Source of the DNA: Amphritea sp965140695 | GTDB lineage: Bacteria > Pseudomonadota > Gammaproteobacteria > Pseudomonadales > Balneatricaceae | Length of the DNA: 64,000 nt | Direction: 5' to 3' | Assembly: GCA_965140695.1 (NCBI GenBank) | Contig: OZ223296.1 | Span: 482,292-546,291 of the forward strand | Part shown: piece by piece, positions 26,551 to 35,873 of the stretch | Position numbering within the stretch: position 1 is the stretch's first letter | Layout of the letters: each line of letters begins with the position of its first letter | Position numbers and translations under genes: made by a program | Notes under the pieces: generated by a model | Databases searched by the model: none | What the model was told of the DNA's origin: nothing | What the model saw: only the letters and a program-made list of their open reading frames with translations

Positions 26551-28239
26551 ATGAACGATATCTTTTATGTAATGCTGCGCCGCTTGCGGCATCCACTGAT
26601 CACCCTGATTGTTATTTATTCTACCGCGACGCTGGGGTTTGTGATGATCCCGGGTCAGGATGACCAGGGTAATGTCTGGCACATGGATTTTTTCCATGCG
26701 ATCTATTTTGTCAGTTTTATGGGTTCGACCATTGGTTTTGGTGAGATTCCCTATGCCTTTACCTCTGCGCAACGCGCCTGGACCCTGGTCTCTATATACG
26801 GCACCGTGATCGCATGGTTATATGGTATTGGTTCTTTGTTAGCGCTGTTTCAGGAGCCAATGTTCGGACGCATGTTACGGCTGCGCGCATTTACTAAAGA
26901 GATTAAAAACTTCAACGAACCGTTCTATCTTATCTGTGGCTACGGCATCACCGGCAGCGCCATTATTAAGAAACTCTGCGACCGGGGAATCCGTTCAGTG
27001 GTGATCGACATTGACCAGGAACGGATTGATGAACTTGAAGTGGATGATTTATTACTGCGGGTGCCCGGGTTGTGTGCCGATGCTTCACTACCTGAGATGC
27101 TCGATTGCGCGGGGCTGCAGCACCCCAGCTGTATCGGCGTGCTGGCCCTGACTAATGATGATAACGTGAATCTGTCGATTTCGATCGCCAGTAAACTGCT
27201 GGCGCCGAAACGACTGGTTGTGAGTCGCACAGAGTCGGAGGTGAATGCCCGTAACCTGGCTTCTTTTGGAACCGACTATATTGTTGATCCGTTCAGGGAT
27301 TACGCCGAATATTTATCGCTGGCTGCACATGCACCCTATACCCATCTGGTCTATGACTGGCTGGTCAATCCCTATCACCGGCCACTGTCCAGCGCCTACA
27401 AAAAAACCAGCGGTCGCTGGGTTATTTGCGGCCTGGGACGATTTGGTAAGGCGCTTTATCGGGAGTTCGCCAAACATGATGTCGATCTTGTCCTGCTGGA
27501 TGATGATCCCGGACAGCTGCAAGGTTATGACAACACGGTACTGGGGCGGGGGACAGAAGCTGAGACGCTGGAGATCGCTGGTATTAATGATGCGGTAGGT
27601 ATAGTTGCGGGTACCGGTAACGATGCTGACAACCTGTCGATTATTATGACGGCTAAAGAGTTGAATCCAAAGCTTGTGACCGTGGTGCGTCAGAATCTCA
27701 GCACCAATCAACTGGTGTATAAGAATTCTAAAGCTGACTTCATTATGGAACCGGGCAAAATTATCGCCAACCGGATTCTGGCTAAACTCAAAACGCCGTT
27801 ACTCCCTGTTTTTATCCAGCAGATGCAGTTGCAGGATGATGTCTGGTCGCATACCCTGCTTAACCGGATGAGTAGTATCGCCTCGGATGACGAGCTGGAC
27901 AGCTGGTCGATTACCGTAAGTCCTGTCACAACGCCGGCGATCACCGCTATAGCGGCGGCTGGGGTCGAAGTTAAACTGAGCAACCTGATGAAAGATCCCC
28001 GCTATCGTAAAGATCAGCTACCCTGTTTTCCCCTGATGTTCCAACGGGACGGTGAACTTAAATTATTGCCGGGGGAACTGACGGTGTTGCAAGAGGGCGA
28101 TGAGATACTCTTTTGTGGTCTGGCTGAAGCCAGTAACCAGATGAGCTGGAGTATCAATAATTACAATATTCTCTATTATCTTCAGACCGGTGAAGAGCCG
28201 AGTCACAATCTGTTGGCCAAACTGTTAAAGCGAATCTAA
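26551..28239 (+). CDS. Potassium channel with two RCK/TrkA-N domains
   Basis: 562 aa. Residues ~1-110 contain two membrane helices around a pore loop with the selectivity filter STIGFGE (a variant of TVGYG). Residues ~115-250 and ~290-420 are NAD-binding RCK domains, with CGYGITGSAII and CGLGRFGKALY dinucleotide loops; a TrkA-C-like part completes the C-terminus. Such channels pass K+ and are gated by cytoplasmic nucleotides or ions. It is flanked by a small membrane protein 12 bp upstream and an EamA transporter whose ATG directly abuts its stop. Confidence 0.88.
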   Translation: MNDIFYVMLRRLRHPLITLIVIYSTATLGFVMIPGQDDQGNVWHMDFFHAIYFVSFMGSTIGFGEIPYAFTSAQRAWTLVSIYGTVIAWLYGIGSLLALFQEPMFGRMLRLRAFTKEIKNFNEPFYLICGYGITGSAIIKKLCDRGIRSVVIDIDQERIDELEVDDLLLRVPGLCADASLPEMLDCAGLQHPSCIGVLALTNDDNVNLSISIASKLLAPKRLVVSRTESEVNARNLASFGTDYIVDPFRDYAEYLSLAAHAPYTHLVYDWLVNPYHRPLSSAYKKTSGRWVICGLGRFGKALYREFAKHDVDLVLLDDDPGQLQGYDNTVLGRGTEAETLEIAGINDAVGIVAGTGNDADNLSIIMTAKELNPKLVTVVRQNLSTNQLVYKNSKADFIMEPGKIIANRILAKLKTPLLPVFIQQMQLQDDVWSHTLLNRMSSIASDDELDSWSITVSPVTTPAITAIAAAGVEVKLSNLMKDPRYRKDQLPCFPLMFQRDGELKLLPGELTVLQEGDEILFCGLAEASNQMSWSINNYNILYYLQTGEEPSHNLLAKLLKRI

Positions 28240-29139
28240 ATGCCATATTTCCTACTGACACTGACGGTATTGTTCTGGGCAGGTAACTTTGTTACTGCCC
28301 GGGGCATCCACGCTGATTTCCCTCCACTTACGATGTCATTCATGCGCTGGGGTATAGCGCTGTTGATCATTCTGCCATTTATCCTGCCACGTATTATCCG
28401 TAAGTGGTCGCTGATTCGGCAGCACATACCGGTGTTAATATTGCTCTCTGTGTTGAGTGTGGTCTGCTTCAACTCCTTTATTTATCTTGGTGTGCAGACG
28501 ACTCAGGCGACTAACGCCACACTGATGCAGTCAGCGGTGCCGATCATTATTCTGATATTTACCTCATTGTTTCTGGGTGAAACCGTGGTGCGCCGGCAGT
28601 GGTTTGGAGTCTTTGTTTCGCTTGCCGGTGTGTTGATGCTGGTGGCTAAGGGTGACCCGCAAATATTAATGACGCTGTCATTTAACACCGGCGACCTGTG
28701 GATTCTCGCGGCAGTACTCAGCTGGTCTGTTTATTCAGTAATGCTGCGGCTCAAACCAGCTGAACTGGATGGCTTTACATTCTTTGGCGTCACGGTCGTG
28801 ATCGGCGTGGTGGTGCTGTTTCCCTTTGCACTATGGGAGTATCTTGCCGGAGCTCGTCCCCAATGGAGTTCGCAGACCTTGTCAGCGATTATCTATATGG
28901 CGATCTGTCCGTCGATTCTCTCTTATATTTTCTGGAACCGCGGGGTGGCAGAGCTGGGGCCGGCTAAGGCGGGATTGTTTATCCATCTGATGCCGCTGTT
29001 TGGTCTGATTCTCGCGGTTATCTTCCTCAACGAGGCGGTCGAACCTTTCCATTTTATAGGTATGGGACTAATATTCAGCGGAATATATCTGGCGATCATT
29101 GCTGGTCGCAACCATAACGATAAAAAGGCATCAGCGTAA
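28240..29139 (+). CDS. EamA/DMT-family transporter
   Basis: 299 aa with ten hydrophobic segments in two EamA repeats (residues ~5-135 and ~150-285; VLFWAGNFVTARGI marks the first). Drug/metabolite exporters of this type move amino acids, nucleosides or related metabolites; the substrate is not predictable here. The ATG follows the channel stop codon with no gap, so translation is likely coupled. Confidence 0.88.
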   Translation: MPYFLLTLTVLFWAGNFVTARGIHADFPPLTMSFMRWGIALLIILPFILPRIIRKWSLIRQHIPVLILLSVLSVVCFNSFIYLGVQTTQATNATLMQSAVPIIILIFTSLFLGETVVRRQWFGVFVSLAGVLMLVAKGDPQILMTLSFNTGDLWILAAVLSWSVYSVMLRLKPAELDGFTFFGVTVVIGVVVLFPFALWEYLAGARPQWSSQTLSAIIYMAICPSILSYIFWNRGVAELGPAKAGLFIHLMPLFGLILAVIFLNEAVEPFHFIGMGLIFSGIYLAIIAGRNHNDKKASA

Positions 29140-29180
29140 TATTGTCTGGCTGAATGTCTTATCACAGTAAAGGAGTTTCT

Positions 29181-30056
29181 ATGCGCACGCTGTTGGTCTC
29201 ATTATTTGCATTTATTATCGGTTTCGGTCTGCTGGTGCCTGATGCCCAAGCCAAACGTTTAGGTGGCGGTTTCAGTTTTGGTAAATCATATTCCACACCT
29301 AAAAAAGTTCAGCCCGCTGCACCGACTCAGCAAAAAGCAACACCAACAGGGAGCAACACTAACACTGCAGGCCAGCCCCGTCGTGGTGGTTTTGGTGGTT
29401 TGATGGGGGGGCTGCTGGCAGGCGGATTGCTGGGCGCCCTGTTCTTTGGCGGAGCCTTTGATGGCATCCAGTTTATGGATATTCTGTTAATTGGTTTGTT
29501 GATCTTCGCCGCAGTGAAAATTTTCTCTGCGATGAAAGGGCGCGCTCAGCCACAATATGCTGGCCATCAGGGGGCGCAGTCTGAAACGATGCAGAATCAA
29601 AATCGCCAGCAGGCAGAAACACCCGAATATCAGGATACTTCAGCTGTAAATAGCGGCGGTTTTAACTTTGGATCAGCGTCGTTGCAACTGCCAGAATGGT
29701 TTAATGAACAGGCATTTGTTGAAGGTGCGAAGGGGCATTTCAGCCACCTGCAGGCTGCCTGGGATAAGCGCGACTGGGATGATATTGCAACCTATACCTC
29801 TGCCGAGGTGCTCGATGTTCTGAAACAGGAGCGGGCGAAGCAGCCTGCCGATCAGACAACTGAAGTGGTGTCGGTGATGGCAGAACTGGCTAACTTTATT
29901 GACAATGATGACCATGTCATCGCGTCAATTAACTTTTATGGCTGGTTGAAGGAAAACAGTGACCAGGCGACTGAGTTTAGTGAGATCTGGCATCTGCGTC
30001 GGGAGATGAATGGCACGGATGCAAACTGGATGATCGTGGGTATCCAGCAGCCCTGA
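29181..30056 (+). CDS. Tim44-like domain protein, exported
   Basis: 291 aa. Signal peptide MRTLLVSLFAFIIGFGLLVPDAQA, then a low-complexity linker rich in Gln, Pro and Gly, a Gly-rich membrane segment (GGLMGGLLAGGLLGALFFGG and a following helix, residues ~75-115), and a C-terminal Tim44-like domain (~165-291). Bacterial Tim44-like proteins are common and poorly characterised; the domain is known from mitochondrial import. Start at 29181 because of AAAGGAG at 29169-29175; the longer frame upstream lacks a site. Confidence 0.88.
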   Translation: MRTLLVSLFAFIIGFGLLVPDAQAKRLGGGFSFGKSYSTPKKVQPAAPTQQKATPTGSNTNTAGQPRRGGFGGLMGGLLAGGLLGALFFGGAFDGIQFMDILLIGLLIFAAVKIFSAMKGRAQPQYAGHQGAQSETMQNQNRQQAETPEYQDTSAVNSGGFNFGSASLQLPEWFNEQAFVEGAKGHFSHLQAAWDKRDWDDIATYTSAEVLDVLKQERAKQPADQTTEVVSVMAELANFIDNDDHVIASINFYGWLKENSDQATEFSEIWHLRREMNGTDANWMIVGIQQP

Positions 30057-30090
30057 TCCGGTACGGGGCTTTCCGGTTCTATTAAACAGA

Positions 30091-30127
30091 AAAACGCAGC
30101 CCTCAGTTTGAAGTGCTGCGTTTTTTT
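30091..30127 (+). terminator. Rho-independent terminator after the Tim44-like gene
   Basis: Stem AAAACGCAGC (30091-30100) with GCTGCGTTTT (30115-30124), then T. It may also serve yaaA coming from the other side. Confidence 0.9.
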
Positions 30128-30160
30128 ATGGGTATAAGATGTTCGCTGATGGCGAAACGG

Positions 30161-30934
30161 TCAGCTCTCTTTACGGGTGAACACCCAGGTGTCATCCTTT
30201 GACAGGCTGGCATCATACTGATAACCGTCCAGATCAAAATTCTTTAGCTGTTCAGCATCGGAGATCTGGTTTTTGATCGCATAGCGACACATCAGACCGC
30301 GGGCCTTTTTGGCATAGAAGCTGATAATCTTATACTGACCGTTTTTCCAGTCTTTAAATACCGGCGTAATGAGGCGGGCATTCAGTTCTTTTGGTTTAAC
30401 GGATTTAAAATACTCGTTAGATGCCAGATTAATCAACACGGGTTGATCGGTTTCCGCCATAGCAGTATTGAGATCATCTGTGACCACGCTTCCCCAGAAG
30501 GCGTAAAGGTCCTTACCCCGGCTGTTAGGCAGCTTCGTCCCCATCTCCAGCCGGTAAGGCTGCATCAGATCCAGTGGTTTAAGAACACCATACAGCCCGG
30601 ACAGAATGCGCAGATGCTGTTGTGCAAACGTCAGCTCATCATCGCTGAAGTCTTCAGCATTGAGGCCGCTATAAACATCGCCATTAAATGCCAGCACCGC
30701 CTGTTTGGCGTTATCGGTGGTGAATGGCTGAGACCAGCTTTCATAGCGGGCGACATTGAGCGCCGAAAGTTTATCGCTGAGTTTCATCAGCTCAGCAATA
30801 TCCTGCACTGAATAGTCGCGCAGTTGTTGGATCAGCTGCCCGGCATGATCCAGATGCTGAGGCTGTGTATAACGCTCAGTGGTGGCAGGCGTATCGTAAT
30901 CAAGATTTTTTGCAGGAGAGATAACCAGTAGCAT
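30161..30934 (-). CDS. yaaA: Peroxide stress protein YaaA
   Basis: 257 aa, the usual length. The start MLLVISPAKNLDYDTP is the family signature, followed by AVLAFNGDVYSGLNA and FYAKKARGLMCRYAI motifs. In E. coli YaaA lowers intracellular free iron during peroxide stress and binds DNA. It stands alone here. Confidence 0.95.
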   Translation of the reverse strand: MLLVISPAKNLDYDTPATTERYTQPQHLDHAGQLIQQLRDYSVQDIAELMKLSDKLSALNVARYESWSQPFTTDNAKQAVLAFNGDVYSGLNAEDFSDDELTFAQQHLRILSGLYGVLKPLDLMQPYRLEMGTKLPNSRGKDLYAFWGSVVTDDLNTAMAETDQPVLINLASNEYFKSVKPKELNARLITPVFKDWKNGQYKIISFYAKKARGLMCRYAIKNQISDAEQLKNFDLDGYQYDASLSKDDTWVFTRKES

Positions 30935-31256
30935 AATATTTGTGTCGTTTTCTGATGATGCTCTGATCCTAAACTAAAAAGGCCAGCTCTGGAAAGGGCT
31001 GGCCCGATTAGTTATCTCAATCAGGGTGATAGTCAGTAGTGAACAGCGGTATTCAGTTCATCGACTATGTCACTTCAGTATTAATCGCTACCCTGGCACT
31101 CTTCGATAAAACGGTCTGATTCCGGCATCACTGCCGGATATTGTCGACGGCTCAAACAAGGGGCTCAAATAAGGCAGCTATCGGGAGTATCCCTCTGTCG
31201 ATCGCTGCCTGGTCTGTTAACGCCGGAATAACGTTCCCTGACATGTTAATACCCTG
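30935..31256. other. Intergenic region with a minus-strand hairpin
   Basis: About 320 bp between yaaA and a small membrane-protein gene. GGCCAGC (30981-30987) and GCTGGCC (30998-31004) form a stem; on the minus strand it is followed by TTTTT, so it would end transcripts coming from the small membrane gene. Nothing else is recognised. Confidence 0.6.
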
Positions 31257-31583
31257 CTATTGAGGGGTGTCCCGTTGAGCATTTTGCTCTTTTCTGTGTT
31301 GCTGCAGGCGTTTCTGTTTTTCATCCAGCTTGATATAAATAGCCAGGGCACCAAAGGTACCAACAGCCACCAGAACAGAGATGATGTAGGGGTTTGCGTT
31401 TTCGTTGCCAACCGCGCGGGTATACATCGCCGAGATCAGCATGCCGCCAACAAAGCAGAGTGCAGTCATAATAAGATTTGTCACGATGGTACCGGCCTTA
31501 AGGTCAGGTGCGCGGCGCAGCATGATGATGAGGGATATCAGCAGTGAACCCAGTACAATAAATGAAGGCAAAAGCGAAGACAT
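31257..31583 (-). CDS. Small membrane protein of unknown function
   Basis: 108 aa with three hydrophobic helices (LLPSFIVLGSLLISLIIML, NLIMTALCFVGGMLISAMY, ISVLVAVGTFGALAIYI) and a charged tail rich in Lys, Gln and Arg. Not recognised as a named family. AAGGA lies four bases before the ATG. Divergent from trpS, 156 bp away. Confidence 0.75.
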   Translation of the reverse strand: MSSLLPSFIVLGSLLISLIIMLRRAPDLKAGTIVTNLIMTALCFVGGMLISAMYTRAVGNENANPYIISVLVAVGTFGALAIYIKLDEKQKRLQQHRKEQNAQRDTPQ

Positions 31584-31739
31584 AGTGATTCCTTACATAA
31601 GAGATGGCTATTTGTACCACTGATCAGCATCTGAAAAAACCCTGGCGGTCATTTCAATGCTGATTACGCAGGCGAGCGAGCCAATTTTCTTGTATCATAA
31701 AGCGCAATTTTCGTTAGCTTTCAGTAAAAAGACAATCAG

Positions 31740-33023
31740 ATGACCAAGCAGACCGTTCTGACCGGTATTACGACCACCGGTACCCCCCACATTGGTAACT
31801 ATCTGGGCGCTATTAAGCCCGCAATTGAAGCAAGTCTCAACAGTAACAATAACAGTTACTTCTTTCTGGCTGACTTTCATGCCCTGATTAAGTGCCACGA
31901 ACCTGATCGTGTGGCCCGTTCAACCCGTGAAATTGCCGCCACCTGGCTGGCGCTGGGACTGGACACCGATAAGGCAACCTTTTACCGCCAGACCGATATT
32001 CCTGAGATCACCGAACTGACCTGGATTCTCACCTGCATGACCTCTAAAGGTCTGATGAACCGTGCTCACGCCTATAAAGCTTCTGTCGATGCGAACCGTG
32101 AAGCGGGCCGCCAGGATGATGATGACGTGACGATGGGGCTGTTCAGTTATCCGATACTGATGGCCGCTGATATTCTGATGTTTAATGCGGATATTATCCC
32201 TGTGGGTAAAGATCAGATTCAGCATATAGAGATGGCGCGGGATATCGCCGGTCGTTTTAATCACAACTACGGCACCCTGTTTAATCTGCCGGAAGCGCAG
32301 GTGGATGAACAGACTCAGCTGATTCCGGGGCTGGATGGCCGGAAAATGTCTAAAAGTTATGACAACACTATCCCGCTGTTCAGCAGCAGTGATGACCTGT
32401 ACAAGCTGATTAAGCAGATCAAGACGGATACCCGCGAACCGGGTGAGCCGAAAGATGCGGATAGCAGCACCATTTTCCAGCTCTACGCTAATTTTGCGAC
32501 GCCCACCGAGCTGGCGCAGATGCGTACTAAGTTTGATAACGGGATTGGCTGGGGTGATGCCAAAAAAGAACTGTTTGAGTTCCTCGACAGCTATCTGAGT
32601 AAGCCTCGTGAAGAGTATACCCGGCTGATGAATGACCTTGGATTTGTAGAGCAGCAGTTGCTGAAAGGTGCAGAAAAAGCCCGTCAGCATGCGCAACCTT
32701 TCCTTGACGATGTCCGCGTCGCAGTCGGTATCCGGCCACTGAACTGGCAGGGTAGTACTACCGTGCAGGTGGACGAGAAAAAAGAGAAGGAGCAGTCTGC
32801 CGAGCAGGTTGCCCGGGCTGAAGAGGGCCGTCGGCGTGCTATTCTGATGCAGTTGAAGCCGTTGCTGGACCGTGTCAGCAATGCGGAAGATCCGTCAGCA
32901 GAGGCGAAATTGTTGATCGCAGAAAAACAGAGCGAAGTTGAGTCTCTGAAGAAAAAAGCGAAGCAGAAAGCTCAGAATGAGCTGGATTTTCTTCGGGATG
33001 AACTGGCTGAATGGCTGGCCTGA
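31740..33023 (+). CDS. trpS: Tryptophanyl-tRNA synthetase
   Basis: 427 aa, the long form common in Pseudomonas-like bacteria. Class I signatures are clear: TPHIGNYLG (HIGH motif, near residue 15) and GRKMSKSYDN (KMSKS, near residue 202). The C-terminal ~100 residues, charged and helical (EKKEKEQSAEQVARAEEGRR), form an extension missing from the ~334-aa E. coli enzyme. ATG at 31740. Confidence 0.96.
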   Translation: MTKQTVLTGITTTGTPHIGNYLGAIKPAIEASLNSNNNSYFFLADFHALIKCHEPDRVARSTREIAATWLALGLDTDKATFYRQTDIPEITELTWILTCMTSKGLMNRAHAYKASVDANREAGRQDDDDVTMGLFSYPILMAADILMFNADIIPVGKDQIQHIEMARDIAGRFNHNYGTLFNLPEAQVDEQTQLIPGLDGRKMSKSYDNTIPLFSSSDDLYKLIKQIKTDTREPGEPKDADSSTIFQLYANFATPTELAQMRTKFDNGIGWGDAKKELFEFLDSYLSKPREEYTRLMNDLGFVEQQLLKGAEKARQHAQPFLDDVRVAVGIRPLNWQGSTTVQVDEKKEKEQSAEQVARAEEGRRRAILMQLKPLLDRVSNAEDPSAEAKLLIAEKQSEVESLKKKAKQKAQNELDFLRDELAEWLA

Positions 33024-33093
33024 TATAGGCTACCCTGGCATGACGCGATAGTCGATGATGTACCCTGAACGAATATATGATGGAGATAAGCCG

Positions 33094-33939
33094 ATGTTTA
33101 CTACCCTGATCTCAGTTGCCGAACTGGATAAGCTGCTTCAGGCAGATTCCGCTGCCATCGTTGTTCTCGATTGTCGTTCCTATCTGACAGCACCGGAGAA
33201 GGGTGAGGCGGTATATCGCGAAGGTCATCTTCCTGGCGCAGGTTATCTGCATCTTGAAGAGGATCTGTCGGCGCCCATAACACCGTTGAGCGGCCGTCAT
33301 CCTCTGCCTGATTTAGCCGCGCTGGCCGGGGTGTTTGCTGCCCGAGGCGTAACACCGGACACCCAGGTGGTGGTTTATGATGACTGTGGTGGCGCCATGG
33401 CCGCGCGGGCCTGGTGGCTATTCCGCGTGTTAGGGCATACTGCGGTGGCGGTGCTGGACGGTGGTTATCCGGCCTGGGAGGCTGCAGGCCTGCCGTTGAC
33501 GGATCAGTTGCCTGCGCCGCAGCCAGGTCATTTTGTGGCTCAGCCGGATATGTCGATGATCTGTCCCCTTGAACAGGTTGCCGGGGTGGTATCTGAAGGG
33601 CTGTTAGTTGATGCGCGAACTCCTGAGCGTTTTCGCGGTGAGCAGGAACCGATCGATCCGGTTGCCGGGCATATTCCCGGCGCCGTTAACCGCCCTTTAC
33701 AACTGAATCTGACCACTGACGGTGTGTTTAAGTCTGCTGACCTGTTGCGCCACGAGTGGCTTGACTTTATCGCTGATTATCAGCCCCAGCAGATAGTTCA
33801 CTACTGTGGTTCAGGGGTCACTGCCTGTCACAATCTATTGGCGATGGAACACGCGGGGCTGTCGGGTGCCAAAGTGTATCCAGGCTCCTGGAGTGAGTGG
33901 ATTCGTGACCCACAGCGACCTGTGGCAACGGGCGAATAA
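33094..33939 (+). CDS. Thiosulfate / 3-mercaptopyruvate sulfurtransferase
   Basis: 281 aa with two rhodanese domains (residues ~1-140 and ~155-280). The catalytic loop is in the second one: CGSGVTAC. That loop resembles 3-mercaptopyruvate sulfurtransferases (CGxGVTAC type) more than classical rhodaneses. The ATG at 33094 is chosen because GGAGA lies seven bases ahead of it; the upstream ATG at 33055 lacks one. Confidence 0.9.
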   Translation: MFTTLISVAELDKLLQADSAAIVVLDCRSYLTAPEKGEAVYREGHLPGAGYLHLEEDLSAPITPLSGRHPLPDLAALAGVFAARGVTPDTQVVVYDDCGGAMAARAWWLFRVLGHTAVAVLDGGYPAWEAAGLPLTDQLPAPQPGHFVAQPDMSMICPLEQVAGVVSEGLLVDARTPERFRGEQEPIDPVAGHIPGAVNRPLQLNLTTDGVFKSADLLRHEWLDFIADYQPQQIVHYCGSGVTACHNLLAMEHAGLSGAKVYPGSWSEWIRDPQRPVATGE

Positions 33940-33972
33940 GCGTTTAAACCGTACTATTTCAGATAGAACTCT

Positions 33973-34353
33973 ATGAACTATCAGAGCGCCCGCGAATATA
34001 TGCTGAGCCGTCCGCAAGCCTGGGAAGACTTTCCATTCAACCCGCACATTGCGGTGCTGAAAGTGAGGAATAAGATGTTTGCGACGCTGTCTGTCGACGA
34101 CGGTACTGCGCGAATCAACCTCAAATGTGATCCGGCAGAAGCACAAATGTTAAGGGACGTCTTCACCGCAGTGCTGCCTGGCTATCATATGAACAAGCGT
34201 CACTGGAACACGGTCTTGCTGGATGGCACTGTCCCCAGAGGTGAGCTGGAACGCATGATCGACCGCTCTTATGGTCTGGTGGTGAAGGGCATGAGCCGTC
34301 AGGAACGTCTGCCTCTGGAGCTGCAATACGGCTGTGAGGTGTTATACCGATAA
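33973..34353 (+). CDS. MmcQ/YjbR-family protein
   Basis: 126 aa. Recognised from the compact YjbR fold: PQAWEDFPFNPHIAVLKVRNKMFATLS at the start, NLKCDPAEA, PGYHMNKRHWNTV in the middle. Members are often labelled DNA-binding, based on structure; the role is not established. It is 33 bp after the sulfurtransferase and probably in the same transcript. Confidence 0.9.
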   Translation: MNYQSAREYMLSRPQAWEDFPFNPHIAVLKVRNKMFATLSVDDGTARINLKCDPAEAQMLRDVFTAVLPGYHMNKRHWNTVLLDGTVPRGELERMIDRSYGLVVKGMSRQERLPLELQYGCEVLYR

Positions 34354-34490
34354 CGACCAGCGCTTGGTTTTTAACGGTTTTAAGATTGATCGATTTTGTC
34401 CGGTTTGATGCGTGTAACTGGCACAGCAGACTTTCATTCACTGGCCAGATACATATACTGAATTCAGTTTTATTTGCTATGGAGTTCATT

Positions 34491-35414
34491 ATGACCCGTT
34501 TTCAGTCAGGTGTTATTGCTGAAGCTAACACTGATGCCCTGTTTATCACTCTGAATATGTCCCGTTCTGCTGACGCTGTTGATAATCTGCGTAAGTTCCT
34601 GTCAGAGATTCCTGCTACTGAGTCGCAGTACAGACACCGTTATCCTGATGCTGATCTGCACATCACGGTGGCTATCGGTAGTGAGTACTGGGATCTGCTC
34701 AGTCCGGATGAGCGTCCCGCTGAGTTGACCAGTTTTCCTGCTTTTAGCAATGAAGAGATCAGTGCACCGCATACGCCAGTGGACCTGTTACTGCATATCC
34801 GCTCGGAACGTCATGATCTTAACTATGAAACCAGTGTCTTGCTCTCAGAGCGACTGGGCGATGATGCGACGCTGGTAGAAGATGTTCATGGTTTTCGTTA
34901 CCTGGACTGCCGCGATCTGACAGGCTTCGTTGACGGCACTGAAAATCCCGAGGGTGATGACCGGATTGCGGTGGCGGTAGTGGGTGATGAAGATCCTGCA
35001 TTCAGTGGTGGCAGCTATATTCATCTGCAGCGCTACGAGCATGATCTTAAAGCCTGGAACCGGATGACGGTTAAGCAGCAGGAAGATATTTTTGGCCGCA
35101 CAAAAGAGGACAACGAGGAATACGCCAGTGAAGATAAAGCTGTGTTTGCGCATACCAAGCGTGCTTCACTGAAGGATGAAGAGGGTAACTCTATCGAGAT
35201 ACTGCGTCACAGTATGCCTTACGGAGACCTCACTAACAGAGGGTTGATGTTTATCTCTTATGGCTGCTCACCTTCCCATTATACCCAGATTCTGGAGAGT
35301 ATGATTATGGGGGATGGGCAGGGACATCATGATCATCTGATGGACTATACCACGGCGATTACCGGTCAGGCTTTCTTTGCCCCTTCGACTGAATGGTTGC
35401 AAAAGCAAGGTTAG
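34491..35414 (+). CDS. Dye-decolorizing (DyP-type) haem peroxidase
   Basis: 307 aa, YfeX-like size. The distal motif GFVDGTENP (GxxDG, with catalytic Asp) is at about residue 143, and the proximal haem-ligand His lies in EILRHSMPYG. No signal peptide, so cytoplasmic. These enzymes use H2O2 to oxidise dyes and phenolics; an earlier claim of iron removal from haem by YfeX is disputed. Start at 34491 since GGAG is six bases upstream. Confidence 0.93.
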   Translation: MTRFQSGVIAEANTDALFITLNMSRSADAVDNLRKFLSEIPATESQYRHRYPDADLHITVAIGSEYWDLLSPDERPAELTSFPAFSNEEISAPHTPVDLLLHIRSERHDLNYETSVLLSERLGDDATLVEDVHGFRYLDCRDLTGFVDGTENPEGDDRIAVAVVGDEDPAFSGGSYIHLQRYEHDLKAWNRMTVKQQEDIFGRTKEDNEEYASEDKAVFAHTKRASLKDEEGNSIEILRHSMPYGDLTNRGLMFISYGCSPSHYTQILESMIMGDGQGHHDHLMDYTTAITGQAFFAPSTEWLQKQG

Positions 35415-35598
35415 TGACGGTGTCACTGTCCTGACTGAAATCTGTCATGAGTTTGTCAATTGGGCACAATAGACTACACTTCAGGGATTGGTAAATCCTA
35501 CAGAGAATAAGCGGCAGTTCCACTTTTTGTAGCTCACGAAGATGAGCACAATTCAGGGACTGAAAAGTAAAGTGCAAATATAAGAAAAGGTGCCTGCT

Positions 35599-35796
35599 AT
35601 GCAAAATGAGGCGATTACACGAACGATTGCTGTACTCGGTGTTGATGGTGAAAACTTTGAAGTGGATGGACACTTTAATGGTGATGAGCGTAAAGCGCGC
35701 TGGTATACCGTTAAGAAGCTGAGCGATGGACGGACATTTGTTGACCATCTGCCTACCTTTCCCAGTCATGAAGAGATTCGGCAAATGGTGTCCTGA
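35599..35796 (+). CDS. Small protein of unknown function
   Basis: 65 aa, not recognised. AAAAGG sits eight bases before the ATG, and a strong terminator follows, so it looks like a real short gene. The sequence is compact and mixed-charge (VDGHFNGDERKARWYTVKKL, then FPSHEEIRQMV), with no signal peptide or membrane segment. Confidence 0.65.
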   Translation: MQNEAITRTIAVLGVDGENFEVDGHFNGDERKARWYTVKKLSDGRTFVDHLPTFPSHEEIRQMVS

Positions 35797-35810
35797 ACAT
35801 TTCCTCTGGA

Positions 35811-35844
35811 TAAAAAAAAACCGGGCCTGGCCCGGTTTTTTTTT
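35811..35844. terminator. Bidirectional terminator before cysK
   Basis: A run of A, stem CCGGGC (35821-35826), short loop, GCCCGG (35830-35835), then a T run. It serves both the small plus-strand gene and the convergent cysK. Confidence 0.93.
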
Positions 35845-35873
35845 GTTGCCGTTTTAAGGCTGTCCGTTAAGAC

